Assembly: GCF_042434915.1 (NCBI RefSeq)
Contig: NZ_CP170198.1
Span: 1,426,001-1,490,000 of the forward strand
DNA length: 64,000 bases
Direction: 5' to 3'
Source of the DNA: Aquimarina sp042434915
Lineage (GTDB): Bacteria; Bacteroidota; Bacteroidia; Flavobacteriales; Flavobacteriaceae
Shown here one piece after another: positions 18,409 to 27,095 of the stretch. Under the pieces are notes generated by a model. That model made no database searches, had not been told where the DNA came from, and worked only from the letters and a program-made list of their open reading frames with translations. Made by a program: the position numbers and the translations under genes. Every line of letters starts with the position of its first letter. The stretch's first letter is position 1.

Positions 18409-19041
18409 TTAATAGCGTTTTTTGCGTCCGCGAAAATTATTAGACTTTTTAGTCACATATTTTTTCTTTGTTCTTAGTAGGTCCGAAGGATTACTCAAAT
18501 CTTCATTACTTCCTTTTAGGTTTATTTTACCCGCACTCAATTCATACAAATGGTTAAAAATAGCTTTATCCTCTACGGTATCTCTATTCCAATTGAGATA
18601 ACATTTTTTCATGTGATTTGCTATCGTCAATATCAAGCCGTCCTTCAAATCTCCGTCTTCCCAACTATTGGCAACATCAATCATTCTTTTAATATTATTT
18701 CCGTAAAAACGATATTTAGGGAAATTTTGAGGATATTCTAGAGGTTCTGGTCGTTCCTCTAGTTTCTCTCTTGTTAAAGGAGGATATGGAGCATCAACGT
18801 CTAGGTTAAAATTACTCATAATAAAAAGTTGATCCCAAAGCTTATGTTGAAAATCTGGAACATCTCGTAAATGAGGTTGTAAATTACCCATGACATCAAT
18901 AATTGATTTTGCTACTTTATTTCGCTCTTCTTTATCTTCAATAGTCATGGCATGATTTACCATTTTTTGTAAATGACGACCATACTCGGGTATTATGAGT
19001 TTTTCTCGCTCAGTATTGTATTCTAAATTGTTAATTTCCAT
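18409..19041 (-). CDS. DUF4290 domain protein
   Basis: About 210 residues if translation starts at MEINNLEYNTERE (19041); an upstream ATG at 19065 would add MNFTHKLF. The sequence matches the Bacteroidota-specific DUF4290 family: LIIPEYGRHLQKMVNHAMTIED, NKVAKSIIDVMGNL, DFQHKLWDQLFIMS and a very basic C-terminal tail (KKYVTKKSNNFRGRKKRY). The tail suggests nucleic-acid or ribosome contact. The gene is regularly found immediately before murA in this phylum, and no function has been established. Confidence 0.88.
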   Translation of the reverse strand: MEINNLEYNTEREKLIIPEYGRHLQKMVNHAMTIEDKEERNKVAKSIIDVMGNLQPHLRDVPDFQHKLWDQLFIMSNFNLDVDAPYPPLTREKLEERPEPLEYPQNFPKYRFYGNNIKRMIDVANSWEDGDLKDGLILTIANHMKKCYLNWNRDTVEDKAIFNHLYELSAGKINLKGSNEDLSNPSDLLRTKKKYVTKKSNNFRGRKKRY

Positions 19042-19260
19042 AAATAATTTATGTGTAAAATTCACATCTCATTTTTGACTTAAATGCTCTTTTTCTAAAA
19101 CTAAATCTACGTAGTAACTAGTGTAATTTGATCTTTGAGCAATGAGATAGATTTGCTTTTGTATTATTTTGTCGCAAAATACTAAAATATTATAAGTGTA
19201 CGTAGTTTATATAAAGTAATTAATCTTTAATTAAAAATTAAGTAAAGACATAATTTTATT

Positions 19261-19554
19261 TTAGAGTGAAATTACACCTTCGACCTTACCTGCTACCTCT
19301 TTATATTTGGCGATTACCTGATCTGGATTTTTCATTCTGATGTTTATAGAAACACTTGTATATTTACCATTTTTTGAAACCTTTTTATTAATCACCGCTC
19401 CCATATTATCAAAAATAGTTTCAATTTGATCAATTTTTTCTTCTTGTGTAGGAACTATAAATTTATACAAATAGGCACTTGGCCATAAAGCTGTATCTGC
19501 TAATTGCTTCTTTAATTTATTATAAAACTCCTCACTTCCGGTAGGATTACTCAT
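19261..19554 (-). CDS. DUF493 family protein (YbeD-like)
   Basis: 97 residues with the ferredoxin-like DUF493 pattern: FYNKLKKQL...LWPSAYLYKFIVPT, then a helix, KVSKNGKYTSVSINIRMKNPDQVIAKYKEV and a short C-terminal strand. The E. coli relative YbeD is a small ACT-like regulatory protein of unknown partner. It is a single gene facing away from the divergent NadR-like ATPase at 19686. No ligand-binding site is evident. Confidence 0.85.
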   Translation of the reverse strand: MSNPTGSEEFYNKLKKQLADTALWPSAYLYKFIVPTQEEKIDQIETIFDNMGAVINKKVSKNGKYTSVSINIRMKNPDQVIAKYKEVAGKVEGVISL

Positions 19555-19685
19555 GAAAATTAATTTTTACCAAAGATACATGTTAGCCTCCATTTTAAAA
19601 AAAAGAATGTTATGCAATTCTAATGTAGAACACATTATTTTCATATTCTCTTAAATATTACGAAATTTGCAATAAAATTTTCCTA

Positions 19686-20222
19686 TTGATACAGCACAAA
19701 ATTGTTATTACTGGTGGACCTTCTACTGGAAAAACTACCGTTATTGATTATTTAGAAAGTATTGGAGAAGTTTGTCTTCATGAAATTTCTAGGGCAGTCA
19801 CATTAAAAGCTCAAAACGAAGGCATAGCACAATTATTTTTGGAAGATCCCGTATTATTTAGCCAACGACTCCTAGAAGGTCGCATTAATCAATTTAATGA
19901 GGCAACTGCACTCAAGCATTCAAGAATTTTTTTGGACCGAGGCATTCCAGATGTGGTTGCATATATGAAGTATAGCAATACCAAAAATCCAAAAGAGTTT
20001 ATAGAAGCATGTACCTCACATTCTTATGATTATGTATTTTTATTACCCCCGTGGAAAGAAATTCATGTAACAGATAATGAGCGTTATGAGGATTTTGAGC
20101 AAGCACAAAAAATTCATCAATTTTTAAGATCTACCTATACCGATTTTGGATATACTTGTATCGAAGTTCCTTTTGGAACTATTGAAGAACGTTCAAATTT
20201 TATTCTTAATCAACTCGATTAG
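19686..20222 (+). CDS. AAA family ATPase (NadR-kinase-like P-loop protein)
   Basis: 178 residues. A P-loop GGPSTGKTT lies right at the N-terminus. HEISRAVTLKAQNEG, FLDRGIPDVVAYM (Walker B-like) and the DYVFLLPPW strand follow, matching the AAA_28/NadR-like kinase group. The only plausible start is TTG at 19686, since no in-frame ATG lies upstream of the P-loop. Such proteins are predicted nucleotide or nucleoside kinases. It ends 8 bp before recQ, so it belongs to a unit with recQ and fmt. The actual substrate is unknown. Confidence 0.8.
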   Translation: MIQHKIVITGGPSTGKTTVIDYLESIGEVCLHEISRAVTLKAQNEGIAQLFLEDPVLFSQRLLEGRINQFNEATALKHSRIFLDRGIPDVVAYMKYSNTKNPKEFIEACTSHSYDYVFLLPPWKEIHVTDNERYEDFEQAQKIHQFLRSTYTDFGYTCIEVPFGTIEERSNFILNQLD

Positions 20223-20230
20223 AGTTTTAA

Positions 20231-22135
20231 ATGTATACTGCACTACAAATACTAGAAAAGTATTGGAATCATAAGAGTTTCAAGCCTAGTCAAGAGCAAG
20301 TTATAACTTCACTTCTTGATAGAAATGATACCTTAGCTTTACTACCCACTGGTGGTGGAAAATCTATTTGTTTTCAAATTCCAGCACTTATGCAGGAGGG
20401 CATATGCATAGTAATTTCTCCTCTCATTGCTTTAATGCAGGATCAAGTTAACAACCTAAATAATAGAGGTATCAAAGCTTTAGCGCTACCTAGTGGTATT
20501 TCCTATAAGGATCTCGATACACTCTTAGATAATTGTATTTATGGAAATTATCGCTTTTTATATATTTCACCAGAACGCTTACTACAAGACCTCGTGCAGG
20601 AGCGTATTAAAAAGATGAAGGTGACTTATATTGCAGTTGACGAAGCGCATTGTATTTCTCAATGGGGAAATGATTTTAGGCCGTCTTACAAAAAAATCAA
20701 AGTTTTAAGGCAGTTACACCCGACAGTTCCTGTAATCGCACTTACAGCATCAGCTACGCCAAAGGTTATTGAAGACATTAAAAATGAACTTGATTTTTTT
20801 AAGCCTAATGTTTTTAAAGCATCCTTTTATAGAGACAATTTAGGGTACTGGACTATTAAAGCAGCAGATAAGCGCTATCAACTTTTACGTATTTTAAAAA
20901 AATACGAAGGTAGCTCCATTCTTTATGTGCGCAACCGCAAAACCGCTATAGAATTATCCGAATTCTTAAAGGCTTCTGATATAACGTCTGAATATTACCA
21001 TGGTGGTGTTGATAACAAATTAAAGACTCAAAGGCTAAAGGATTGGATGGACGATAAAATTCGTGTTATGGTAGCCACCAATGCTTTTGGTATGGGGATA
21101 GATAAACCAGATGTGCGTACAGTAATTCATTATCATATACCTGAAAGTATCGAAAGTTATTTTCAAGAAGCTGGAAGAGGTGGACGCGATGACAAACAAG
21201 CACTAGCTTTTCTTTTGCATAATGAAAATGATAGCCTGCGATTAGACAACCAATTTATTAAAGTTTTACCTGATAGTAAGTATATTCAGTTTGTATACAG
21301 AAAGTTGTCAAACTATTTTCAAATTTCATATGGTGAAGGAGAACAGTCTATTCATGAATTCAATTTTAACTCATTTTGTCAAACATATAATCTAAATACA
21401 ACCATAACCTATAATGCATTATTATTATTAGACCGGTGCAGTGTTATTAGTTTTGTACAACGTTTTTCCAAAAAAAGTTCTTTGCATATTACAGCTTCTC
21501 AAAATCAACTTTTAAGTTATGGAGCCAATCAAAAAACAACCGCATTAATACTTAAAGGTGTTTTAAGAACTTATGGAGGTATTTTTGATGATGAAACTGC
21601 TATTAACATTCCTGCATTAGCAACTAAGCTAGAAATAAGAGAAGAGTTAATTGTTAGCACACTTACAGCCCTGCAGGAAGAAGGTCTACTTATATTTAAC
21701 TATTCGCAATCTGATGCTGAAATAATTTTCTTGGTTCCGCGAGAAGATGAACTTACGATTAATCGCATTAGACCCTATATACGAGAATATACTCAATCCA
21801 AAATTGAAAAAGTACAGGCGATGAAATCATTTATCAAAAACACCTCACGATGTCGCAGTCAACAATTGTTACAATATTTTGGAGAAAACACCCCAAAAGA
21901 ATGCGGAATTTGCAGTTATTGTTACTCAAAAAAGATTGATGACATCGGATTTAACACAAAAGAAATTCAAGAGAATATTATATTACTTTTGAAGAATAAA
22001 AATTTATCTTCAAGATCATTAATAGAAAACTTATCATATCCCGAAACAGTAATTTTGGATATACTTAAAGAAATGATTATTCACAATATTATCAAAAATA
22101 TGCCTGATAATACATATCAACTTATACTTCAATGA
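20231..22135 (+). CDS. recQ: ATP-dependent DNA helicase RecQ
   Basis: 634 residues. Walker A TGGGKS is at residues 40-45, the DEAH box at 137-140, motif III TASATP, motif V GMGIDKPDVR and motif VI QEAGRGGRD. The RecQ-C zinc site is formed by Cys541, Cys558, Cys561 and Cys564 (ECGICSYC), followed by a winged-helix region. No HRDC domain is visible at the C-terminus. It unwinds DNA 3' to 5' in recombination repair. Its stop overlaps the fmt start (ATGA), so translation is coupled. Confidence 0.95.
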   Translation: MYTALQILEKYWNHKSFKPSQEQVITSLLDRNDTLALLPTGGGKSICFQIPALMQEGICIVISPLIALMQDQVNNLNNRGIKALALPSGISYKDLDTLLDNCIYGNYRFLYISPERLLQDLVQERIKKMKVTYIAVDEAHCISQWGNDFRPSYKKIKVLRQLHPTVPVIALTASATPKVIEDIKNELDFFKPNVFKASFYRDNLGYWTIKAADKRYQLLRILKKYEGSSILYVRNRKTAIELSEFLKASDITSEYYHGGVDNKLKTQRLKDWMDDKIRVMVATNAFGMGIDKPDVRTVIHYHIPESIESYFQEAGRGGRDDKQALAFLLHNENDSLRLDNQFIKVLPDSKYIQFVYRKLSNYFQISYGEGEQSIHEFNFNSFCQTYNLNTTITYNALLLLDRCSVISFVQRFSKKSSLHITASQNQLLSYGANQKTTALILKGVLRTYGGIFDDETAINIPALATKLEIREELIVSTLTALQEEGLLIFNYSQSDAEIIFLVPREDELTINRIRPYIREYTQSKIEKVQAMKSFIKNTSRCRSQQLLQYFGENTPKECGICSYCYSKKIDDIGFNTKEIQENIILLLKNKNLSSRSLIENLSYPETVILDILKEMIIHNIIKNMPDNTYQLILQ

Positions 22136-23079
22136 ATTCATTAAAAATACTTTTTATGGGGACTCCAGATTTTGCTGTTGAGACTCTCAAAACAATACTT
22201 GATAATAACTATGAAGTAGTTGGTGTTGTAACTGCTCCCGATAGACCAGCTGGTAGAGGTCGTAAACTAAACACATCTGCTGTCAAAGATTTTGCGCTTA
22301 CCAAAGCCCTTCCTATTCTGCAGCCAACCAACTTAAAAGATGAAACTTTTATAACTACAGTTAAAGAATTAGGAGCTAATCTAAATATTGTGGTCGCATT
22401 TAGAATGTTACCCAAAGTAATTTGGGATATGCCAAAATTTGGAACTTTCAACTTACACGCCTCTCTATTACCTGCTTATCGCGGTGCTGCGCCTATCAAC
22501 TGGGCATTAATCAATGGAGAAAAAAAGACGGGGGTAACAACTTTTTTTATTGACGAAAAGATTGATACAGGAGCTATAATCTTGCAAAAAGAAATACATA
22601 TAGATAAAAAAGATAACGCAGGAACTCTCCATGATAAATTAATGAAAGTTGGTGCTAAATTAGTAATTACAACCTTAGAATGCATCCAAACTGAACAGGT
22701 AAACTTGCACTATCAATCTACAGATACGACTACCAAAACTGCTTATAAATTAAACAAAGACAACACCAAAATAGACTGGAGTACTAAGGGTGAAACTATT
22801 TATAATTTGATACGTGGTTTAAACCCCTATCCTACTGCCTGGTGTAAACTTTCTAATAAAGACCAAATACTAGCAATTAAAATATATGAAGTAGAATTTA
22901 TTGAAGAAAATCATTCTCATAAAATCGGTACATTAATTACCGATGAATCTACGATAAAAGTTGCCGTGCTAGATGGTTTTATTAAATTAATGAAAATTCA
23001 ATTACCCGGCAAACGAGCTATGGATACGGCTTCCCTGTTAAACGGTTATAAATTTGATATAGAAGCACAAGTAAGCTAA
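22132..23079 (+). CDS. fmt: Methionyl-tRNA formyltransferase
   Basis: 315 residues. It formylates Met on initiator tRNA using 10-formyl-tetrahydrofolate. The N-terminal MGTPDFAV, the catalytic His109 in LHASLLPAYRGAAPINWA (family Asn-His-Asp catalysis) and DTGAIIL are all present, followed by the OB-like C-terminal domain (RGLNPYPTAWCKL). It is the last gene of the ATPase-recQ-fmt unit. Confidence 0.96.
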   Translation: MNSLKILFMGTPDFAVETLKTILDNNYEVVGVVTAPDRPAGRGRKLNTSAVKDFALTKALPILQPTNLKDETFITTVKELGANLNIVVAFRMLPKVIWDMPKFGTFNLHASLLPAYRGAAPINWALINGEKKTGVTTFFIDEKIDTGAIILQKEIHIDKKDNAGTLHDKLMKVGAKLVITTLECIQTEQVNLHYQSTDTTTKTAYKLNKDNTKIDWSTKGETIYNLIRGLNPYPTAWCKLSNKDQILAIKIYEVEFIEENHSHKIGTLITDESTIKVAVLDGFIKLMKIQLPGKRAMDTASLLNGYKFDIEAQVS

Positions 23080-23183
23080 GAGCTAAAGAATCACTAAAAT
23101 GATTAATTTCTAAAAAAAACCAGGATGTTTATTAACAATCCATTATAGTTATTAACAAAAGCCCGTATTTACTGGGCTAATCC

Positions 23184-23213
23184 TTGCATGAATCATAAAT
23201 CCGTATAAATTTG
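23184..23213 (+). promoter_or_regulatory. Bacteroidota-type promoter of the HU gene
   Basis: TTG at 23184-23186, a 19-bp spacer and TAAATTTG at 23206-23213 match the phylum consensus TTG-N19-TAnnTTTG. The expected leader is about 50 nt. Confidence 0.7.
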
Positions 23214-23267
23214 TAAAGCGTTTAACATAAAATTGGTTTAACCGACAATTAATTTAAAAACAGAATT

Positions 23268-23540
23268 ATGAACAAAACAGAATTAATCGATGCAATGGCA
23301 GCTGATGCTGGAATAACTAAAGCAGCAGCAAAAAAAGCTCTAGAGTCTTTCTTAGGTAATGTAGAAGGATCTCTTAAAAAAGGGAATCGTGTTTCATTGG
23401 TAGGATTTGGTTCTTGGTCAGTTTCTAAAAGAGCTGCAAGAGAAGGTAGAAACCCTCAGACTGGTAAAACCATCAAAATCGCTGCTAAAAACGTTGTGAA
23501 GTTTAAAGCTGGTGCAGATTTGCAAAATTCAGTTAACTAA
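23268..23540 (+). CDS. HU family DNA-binding protein
   Basis: 90 residues, the standard HU length. It begins MNKTELIDAMAADAGITKAAAKKALE (helical half), then GNRVSLVGFGSWSVSKRAAREGRNPQTGK with the flexible DNA-binding arm and its Arg/Pro tip, and ends in FKAGADLQNSVN. It binds and bends DNA as a dimer and compacts the nucleoid. It has its own strong promoter and terminator, consistent with a highly expressed single gene. Confidence 0.96.
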   Translation: MNKTELIDAMAADAGITKAAAKKALESFLGNVEGSLKKGNRVSLVGFGSWSVSKRAAREGRNPQTGKTIKIAAKNVVKFKAGADLQNSVN

Positions 23541-23560
23541 GATATTTAGTTTTCTATATT

Positions 23561-23592
23561 AAAAGCTCTCAAAAATGAGAGCTTTTTTTTTA
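23561..23592 (+). terminator. Intrinsic terminator of the HU gene
   Basis: AAAGCTCTC (23562-23570) and GAGAGCTTT (23577-23585) pair around a 6-base loop and are followed by a run of T residues. Confidence 0.85.
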
Positions 23593-23665
23593 CCCATAAC
23601 AATAATCAATTAACTACTTTGATTATTTAAAATAATTATTTAGCTTTAGTTAAACAAAATTAATA

Positions 23666-24226
23666 ATGATATCACTTCAACCTGCAAAAGGACATTTACT
23701 CATTGCCGAACCTTCTATTATAGGTGATTTGTCTTTTAATAGGTCTGTAGTATTATTAGCAGATCACAATGATCAAGGTTCTATTGGTTTTATTATGAAC
23801 AAACCATTAGATTACTTTCTTTCTGATCTCGTTCCTGAGATCGAAAAGGATTTTACTATTTATAACGGTGGTCCTGTTGAGCAGGATAATTTGTATTTTA
23901 TTCATAAAGTTCCAGAATTAATACCTAATAGTGTAGAAATATCGAGTGGTATTTACTGGGGAGGAGATTTTAGTAGCGTGCCAGAGTTAATCCTACAGCA
24001 AAAAATTACTCCTAATGAGATTCGCTTTTTTTTAGGATATTCGGGATGGGGTTCTGAGCAATTAGACGAAGAATTAAAAGCTAGTTCATGGGTTATTGTA
24101 AAAAACACCTATGAGAAAAATATCATTAGTAAAGCTTATGACACGTTCTGGAAAGAAAAGATGATAGAGCTTGGCGGAGATTATTTGTTATGGTCAAATG
24201 CTCCCGAAAATCCCGCATACAATTAA
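23666..24226 (+). CDS. YqgE/AlgH family protein
   Basis: 186 residues, the usual length. Family motifs are present: KGHLLIAEPSIIGDLSFNRSVVLLADH at the N-terminus, GSIGFIMNKPL, IYNGGPVEQDNLYFIH and FLGYSGWGSEQLDEEL. The function of the family is not settled; AlgH was named for a Pseudomonas alginate phenotype. Its stop overlaps the convergent aminotransferase gene by 4 bp, so it has no room for a terminator outside that gene. Confidence 0.93.
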   Translation: MISLQPAKGHLLIAEPSIIGDLSFNRSVVLLADHNDQGSIGFIMNKPLDYFLSDLVPEIEKDFTIYNGGPVEQDNLYFIHKVPELIPNSVEISSGIYWGGDFSSVPELILQQKITPNEIRFFLGYSGWGSEQLDEELKASSWVIVKNTYEKNIISKAYDTFWKEKMIELGGDYLLWSNAPENPAYN

Positions 24227-25074
24227 TTACCTAATTTAAGTTGTGCATTTAATATTCCTAAAAGTCGTTTGCTTACTGCAGAAGTATAAATCTTCTTCTT
24301 AAATTTTGTTATTGGTTGCAAGCCTATTATCACATTGGTAAAGAACAGTTCATCCGCCTTTTGTAGCTCAAAAGGCGAAATAGAGCCTTCTTCTATTTCA
24401 TAATCAGGTAATTTTTCCAATATTCTAAGTAATTGTGTTCGTAACACTCCCTGTAAACATCCATCTGATAACGGAGGTGTTTTTATTTTAGAACCTTTAA
24501 CCAAGAACAAATTACCATTTGTAGTTTCAAGAGCCATTTTATTAGTATTTAATAAAATGCAATTATCAAACCCATTTTCCTGAGCAAAGATACTACCTAA
24601 TATATTCGGTAATTTACTGGTCGATTTAAGAGTGGATAATAAATCATTGGCAACATAGTAGTCTTTGAACAAAGTCACTTCATACTTATTCTCGTTGAGC
24701 GTATAGAATGGTAGGGTATCTATTGGTTTAACCGTAATAGTATAATCAATCTCCCTAGAGTCTGGAGTATACAAGCCTCCTGCAACACGGTTAACAATAA
24801 TTTTAGCTCTAACAACCTTGCTTTCTAAATTATTAACCTCTAACAAGGATTTTATTTCTTGCTCTAAAAATTCTTGTGTGAAATTCATTGGGATTTGCAT
24901 ACGTACTATTCGCATAGCAGACATCATTCTAAAATAATGATCTTCCCAAAACAAAAGTACGCCTTGATTAATTCGCACGGTTTCAAAAATAGCATCCCCG
25001 TATGTATATCCTCTATTGTCAATCGACAATACTGCTTGATCCTCCCTAACGTGAACTCCGTTACAATTAATCAT
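24223..25074 (-). CDS. Class IV aminotransferase (4-amino-4-deoxychorismate lyase / BCAT-like)
   Basis: 283 residues from the ATG at 25074 (MINCNGV); a TTG at 25092 would place codons inside a terminator hairpin and is rejected. It has the fold-IV PLP pattern RGYTYGDAIFETVRI, the LKSTSKLPNIL segment with the probable PLP-lysine region, and ALETTNGNLFLV for the phosphate/glutamate site. The family includes aminodeoxychorismate lyase (PabC), D-amino-acid and branched-chain aminotransferases. Length and the short N-terminus favour a PabC-like enzyme for folate synthesis, but this is not decisive. Confidence 0.85.
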   Translation of the reverse strand: MINCNGVHVREDQAVLSIDNRGYTYGDAIFETVRINQGVLLFWEDHYFRMMSAMRIVRMQIPMNFTQEFLEQEIKSLLEVNNLESKVVRAKIIVNRVAGGLYTPDSREIDYTITVKPIDTLPFYTLNENKYEVTLFKDYYVANDLLSTLKSTSKLPNILGSIFAQENGFDNCILLNTNKMALETTNGNLFLVKGSKIKTPPLSDGCLQGVLRTQLLRILEKLPDYEIEEGSISPFELQKADELFFTNVIIGLQPITKFKKKIYTSAVSKRLLGILNAQLKLGN

Positions 25075-25117
25075 AAAAAAAGCCCTTTTCAAAAATTATT
25101 TAAAAAGGGCAAATATA
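25075..25117 (-). terminator. Hairpin that is both a terminator and a 5' leader structure
   Basis: On the minus strand GCCCTTTT (25110-25103) pairs with AAAAGGGC (25089-25082) and is followed by seven T residues directly abutting the aminotransferase ATG. It would terminate the START-like gene just upstream. A TATATTTG -7 element (25117-25110) ends exactly at the first stem base, so a transcript started there would begin with this same hairpin. Confidence 0.65.
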
Positions 25118-25134
25118 AGATATTCTTCTAGTAT

Positions 25135-25527
25135 TTATGCGGATCCCAAGACCTGTTTTAGATTACTAATCATATTATCCCAAAGCATTTTACTTTCTTC
25201 AATTTCATCTTCTTCAGAAAAATCGGTAATCATCAATGAAACGTCCTTAGTAATTTCGTCAACTTGAATCCTAATTTCAAAAAAATAATCATCTCCCTCC
25301 TCTTCGTCTGCGATCCATCTAAACTTAATACGTTCACCACTTTTTTTACTAAGTAATTTAGCCTCTTCTTCAGAATCATCCCAAATAAAAGTAAAAGATT
25401 CTCCCCTTGAGTTTACATTGTCTGCAAACCACTCGGACAATCCAGAAGGTGTTGATATATATTGATATAGTAATTGTGGAGAAGACTGAACCACAAATTC
25501 GAGTTCGTATTTTATTTTTTCTGACAT
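25135..25527 (-). CDS. START-like / SRPBCC domain protein
   Basis: About 130 residues from MSEKIKYELEF (25527); the upstream extension to 25605 is hydrophobic and not family-like. The START-like pattern is visible: SPQLLYQYISTPSGLSEWFADNV, FTFIWDDSEEEAKLL, RIKFRWI and a final amphipathic helix (ESKMLWDNMISNLKQVL). It resembles the AHA1-like START proteins common in Flavobacteria, which lack a known ligand. The C-terminal half is highly acidic (EEDEIEES). It is transcribed divergently from the CAU tRNA gene. Confidence 0.85.
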   Translation of the reverse strand: MSEKIKYELEFVVQSSPQLLYQYISTPSGLSEWFADNVNSRGESFTFIWDDSEEEAKLLSKKSGERIKFRWIADEEEGDDYFFEIRIQVDEITKDVSLMITDFSEEDEIEESKMLWDNMISNLKQVLGSA

Positions 25528-25611
25528 TCTAATATTTGTTAGCAAGCCAATATATAGATTAATTACGGACTTTAAAAGGACAATGAAAAAAAAATTAAAA
25601 CTCAAATTTTA

Positions 25612-25642
25612 TTTGCAGCAATCTAATTTGTTTATATATTTG
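25612..25642 (+). promoter_or_regulatory. Consensus promoter of the CAU tRNA
   Basis: TTTG (25612-25615), a 19-bp spacer and TATATTTG (25635-25642) match the Bacteroidota consensus at every defined position. The mature tRNA begins 38 bp downstream. Confidence 0.75.
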
Positions 25643-25679
25643 CACCCGCAATTGGGGCATTACTCAAATGTTTAATTTT

Positions 25680-25753
25680 GGCGAGGTAGCTCAGTTGGTT
25701 AGAGCGTCGGATTCATAACCCGGAGGTCGGGGGATCGTGCCCCCCTCTCGCTA
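25680..25753 (+). tRNA. tRNA-Met (CAU anticodon) with atypical T-loop
   Basis: A 74-nt cloverleaf: acceptor GGCGAGG/TCTCGCT with discriminator A, D-stem GCTC/GAGC, anticodon loop TTCATAA (anticodon CAT), 5-nt variable loop AGGTC and T-stem GGGGG/CCCCC. CCA is not encoded. The anticodon stem TCGGA/CCCGG has an A-C mismatch at 31-39. The T-loop reads ATCGTGC instead of the usual TTCRANN, so T54 and A58 are swapped to A54 and T58. The elongator-like D-arm and G1-U72 end argue against initiator tRNA; tRNA-Ile with lysidine remains possible. Confidence 0.85.
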
Positions 25754-25770
25754 CTGGTAAAGTAAAAAAA

Positions 25771-25797
25771 ATCGGATACCAGTATCCGATTTTTTTT
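25771..25797 (+). terminator. Terminator after the tRNA
   Basis: ATCGGATAC (25771-25779) and GTATCCGAT (25782-25790) form a 9-bp stem with a tiny loop, followed by eight T residues. Confidence 0.85.
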
Positions 25798-26462
25798 GTT
25801 ATAATTAGGTCTAAATACTTATCTAGAAATGACCTCTCTTCAAATTTTATTATTTATAAAATCCAATATGACATCTTAAAATCTCAAATCGTAATTTATA
25901 GTATTTTAGAAAATAACACGTCTCAAGATTATAAACTCCTTATAAGATTAAAATGTGTTTAAGCAAAACTACCTAATTATGAAAGACTATAACAATATAG
26001 ATAAAGAGTAATTGGTAGTACTTATATTTAAAACCAAACTCTTCTTATTAAACGGTTATCAATAACACCAACCTTTTAATAAAAAATAATACAATATTAT
26101 AACATCTTAATAGTCAGCATTACTCTCAAAGTTTTAATTTTTATACTAATAATGAAAAATACAAATAAATACTTTGATATATCAATCATATAATAGATTT
26201 CAATACCGTTCAATCGTTTATCTAAAATCCTTGATATGAAAAATATAAAATTAAGTAGTACTCAAAAATATGACCCTTATGAAAATGCAGCTTCTCAAAG
26301 GATAAACCGTATTTTAAAACAATAATTTATAAATATAAATTGGAACTAATTTCATAGCAATGTTTAATCAAAATGCTATTGAAGTATACAATGAATTTGA
26401 ACAGCATTTATCTGATTATATAGAATAACTAAGCAAACTTCAACCCAAACAATATAAAAATT
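25798..26462. other. 665-bp AT-rich region with only tiny reading frames, possibly decayed
   Basis: No gene of normal size is present on either strand. Three short plus-strand frames begin with ATG: about 25979 (MKDYNNIDKE then stop, with LVVLIFKTK continuing in frame), 26236-26325 (MKNIKLSSTQKYDPYENA..., 29 residues) and 26361-26429 (MFNQNAIEVYNEFEQH..., 22 residues). Their amino-acid composition looks protein-like rather than random, so they may be remnants of a lost gene, but no family was recognised. Confidence 0.35.
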
Positions 26463-26495
26463 AAAAAGGTAGTGATTCACTATCACTACCTTTTT
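26463..26495. terminator. Bidirectional terminator
   Basis: AAAAAGGTAGTGAT and its complement ATCACTACCTTTTT form a 14-bp stem around TCACT. It can end transcription of the lipoprotein gene (minus) and of anything entering from the left. Confidence 0.8.
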
Positions 26496-26535
26496 ATTTT
26501 GTAACACCATTTTGCGGTGTCACGTGATATAATTA

Positions 26536-27036
26536 TTACATTTTTGCCGAAAGCGCATCAATTTGTTTTGATTTTGCTTGCATGTACTTACTCATTTTTT
26601 CTACATCTTCTCCTTCCAAAGAGTTGAGTAAAGACCTATACTCTCTTGATAATGCACTACTAGCATCGCTCAACTTTAAAAAAGAATCCATATCATTTGC
26701 TTCAACCGCTCTTTTGTAGTCAGCTACATACTTCTCATATCGTTTAATGTAGATCATGGCTGGTGACTCCTTAAAAGTAGGTAATCCTTTTGACTTCATT
26801 TCGATAGTCAATTTCTTAATAGATTCTGCCTGAATTTCTTCTTTGGTCTTTTGTTTCTTGACCACTTTCTTCTTTTTAACCACTGGCTTTTCGACAACTA
26901 CAGGTTCTTCGACAACAGGTAATGTGTCCACCATCTGTTCCTGTAACTCTGTAGAATCTGATTTTGGATCTTTTTTACAAGATACAATAGTAGCAGTTGC
27001 AAGTACAAAAAATGTGATTTTCAAAAAGTTTCTCAT
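26536..27036 (-). CDS. Lipoprotein of unknown function
   Basis: 166 residues with a lipoprotein signal: MRNFLKITFFVLATATIVSC, cysteine at residue 20 followed by KKDPK. After the lipobox comes a low-complexity linker rich in Val, Glu, Pro and Lys (VVEEPVVVEKPVV, then a KKKK stretch), and then a helical domain (EEIQAESIKKLTIEMKSKG ... IKRYEKYVADYKRAVEA ... SKYMQAKSKQIDAL). The protein should be anchored in a membrane facing the periplasm, with the linker as spacer. No family was recognised. It lies 59 bp downstream of the hisS stop-side gene boundary in the opposite order of transcription, after hisS on the same strand. Confidence 0.75.
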   Translation of the reverse strand: MRNFLKITFFVLATATIVSCKKDPKSDSTELQEQMVDTLPVVEEPVVVEKPVVKKKKVVKKQKTKEEIQAESIKKLTIEMKSKGLPTFKESPAMIYIKRYEKYVADYKRAVEANDMDSFLKLSDASSALSREYRSLLNSLEGEDVEKMSKYMQAKSKQIDALSAKM

Positions 27037-27095
27037 AATTTTTAAAGTTTGGTAATAATTTAATAAAATTAAATATTTCTAGCAATGTAACACCT

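Noticed and set aside
23160..23179. AGCCC...GGGCT hairpin after fmt as a terminator
   Set aside because: The stem is only five base pairs and no T-run follows.
23649..23658. GTTAAACAAA before yqgE as a second copy of the photolyase operator
   Set aside because: Only one half-site is present, with no paired arm at the right distance; such an AT-rich decamer is expected by chance.
25680..25753. Initiator tRNA-fMet
   Set aside because: The D-arm is elongator type, there is a G1-U72 rather than unpaired 1-72 end, and only part of the three G-C pairs in the anticodon stem is present.
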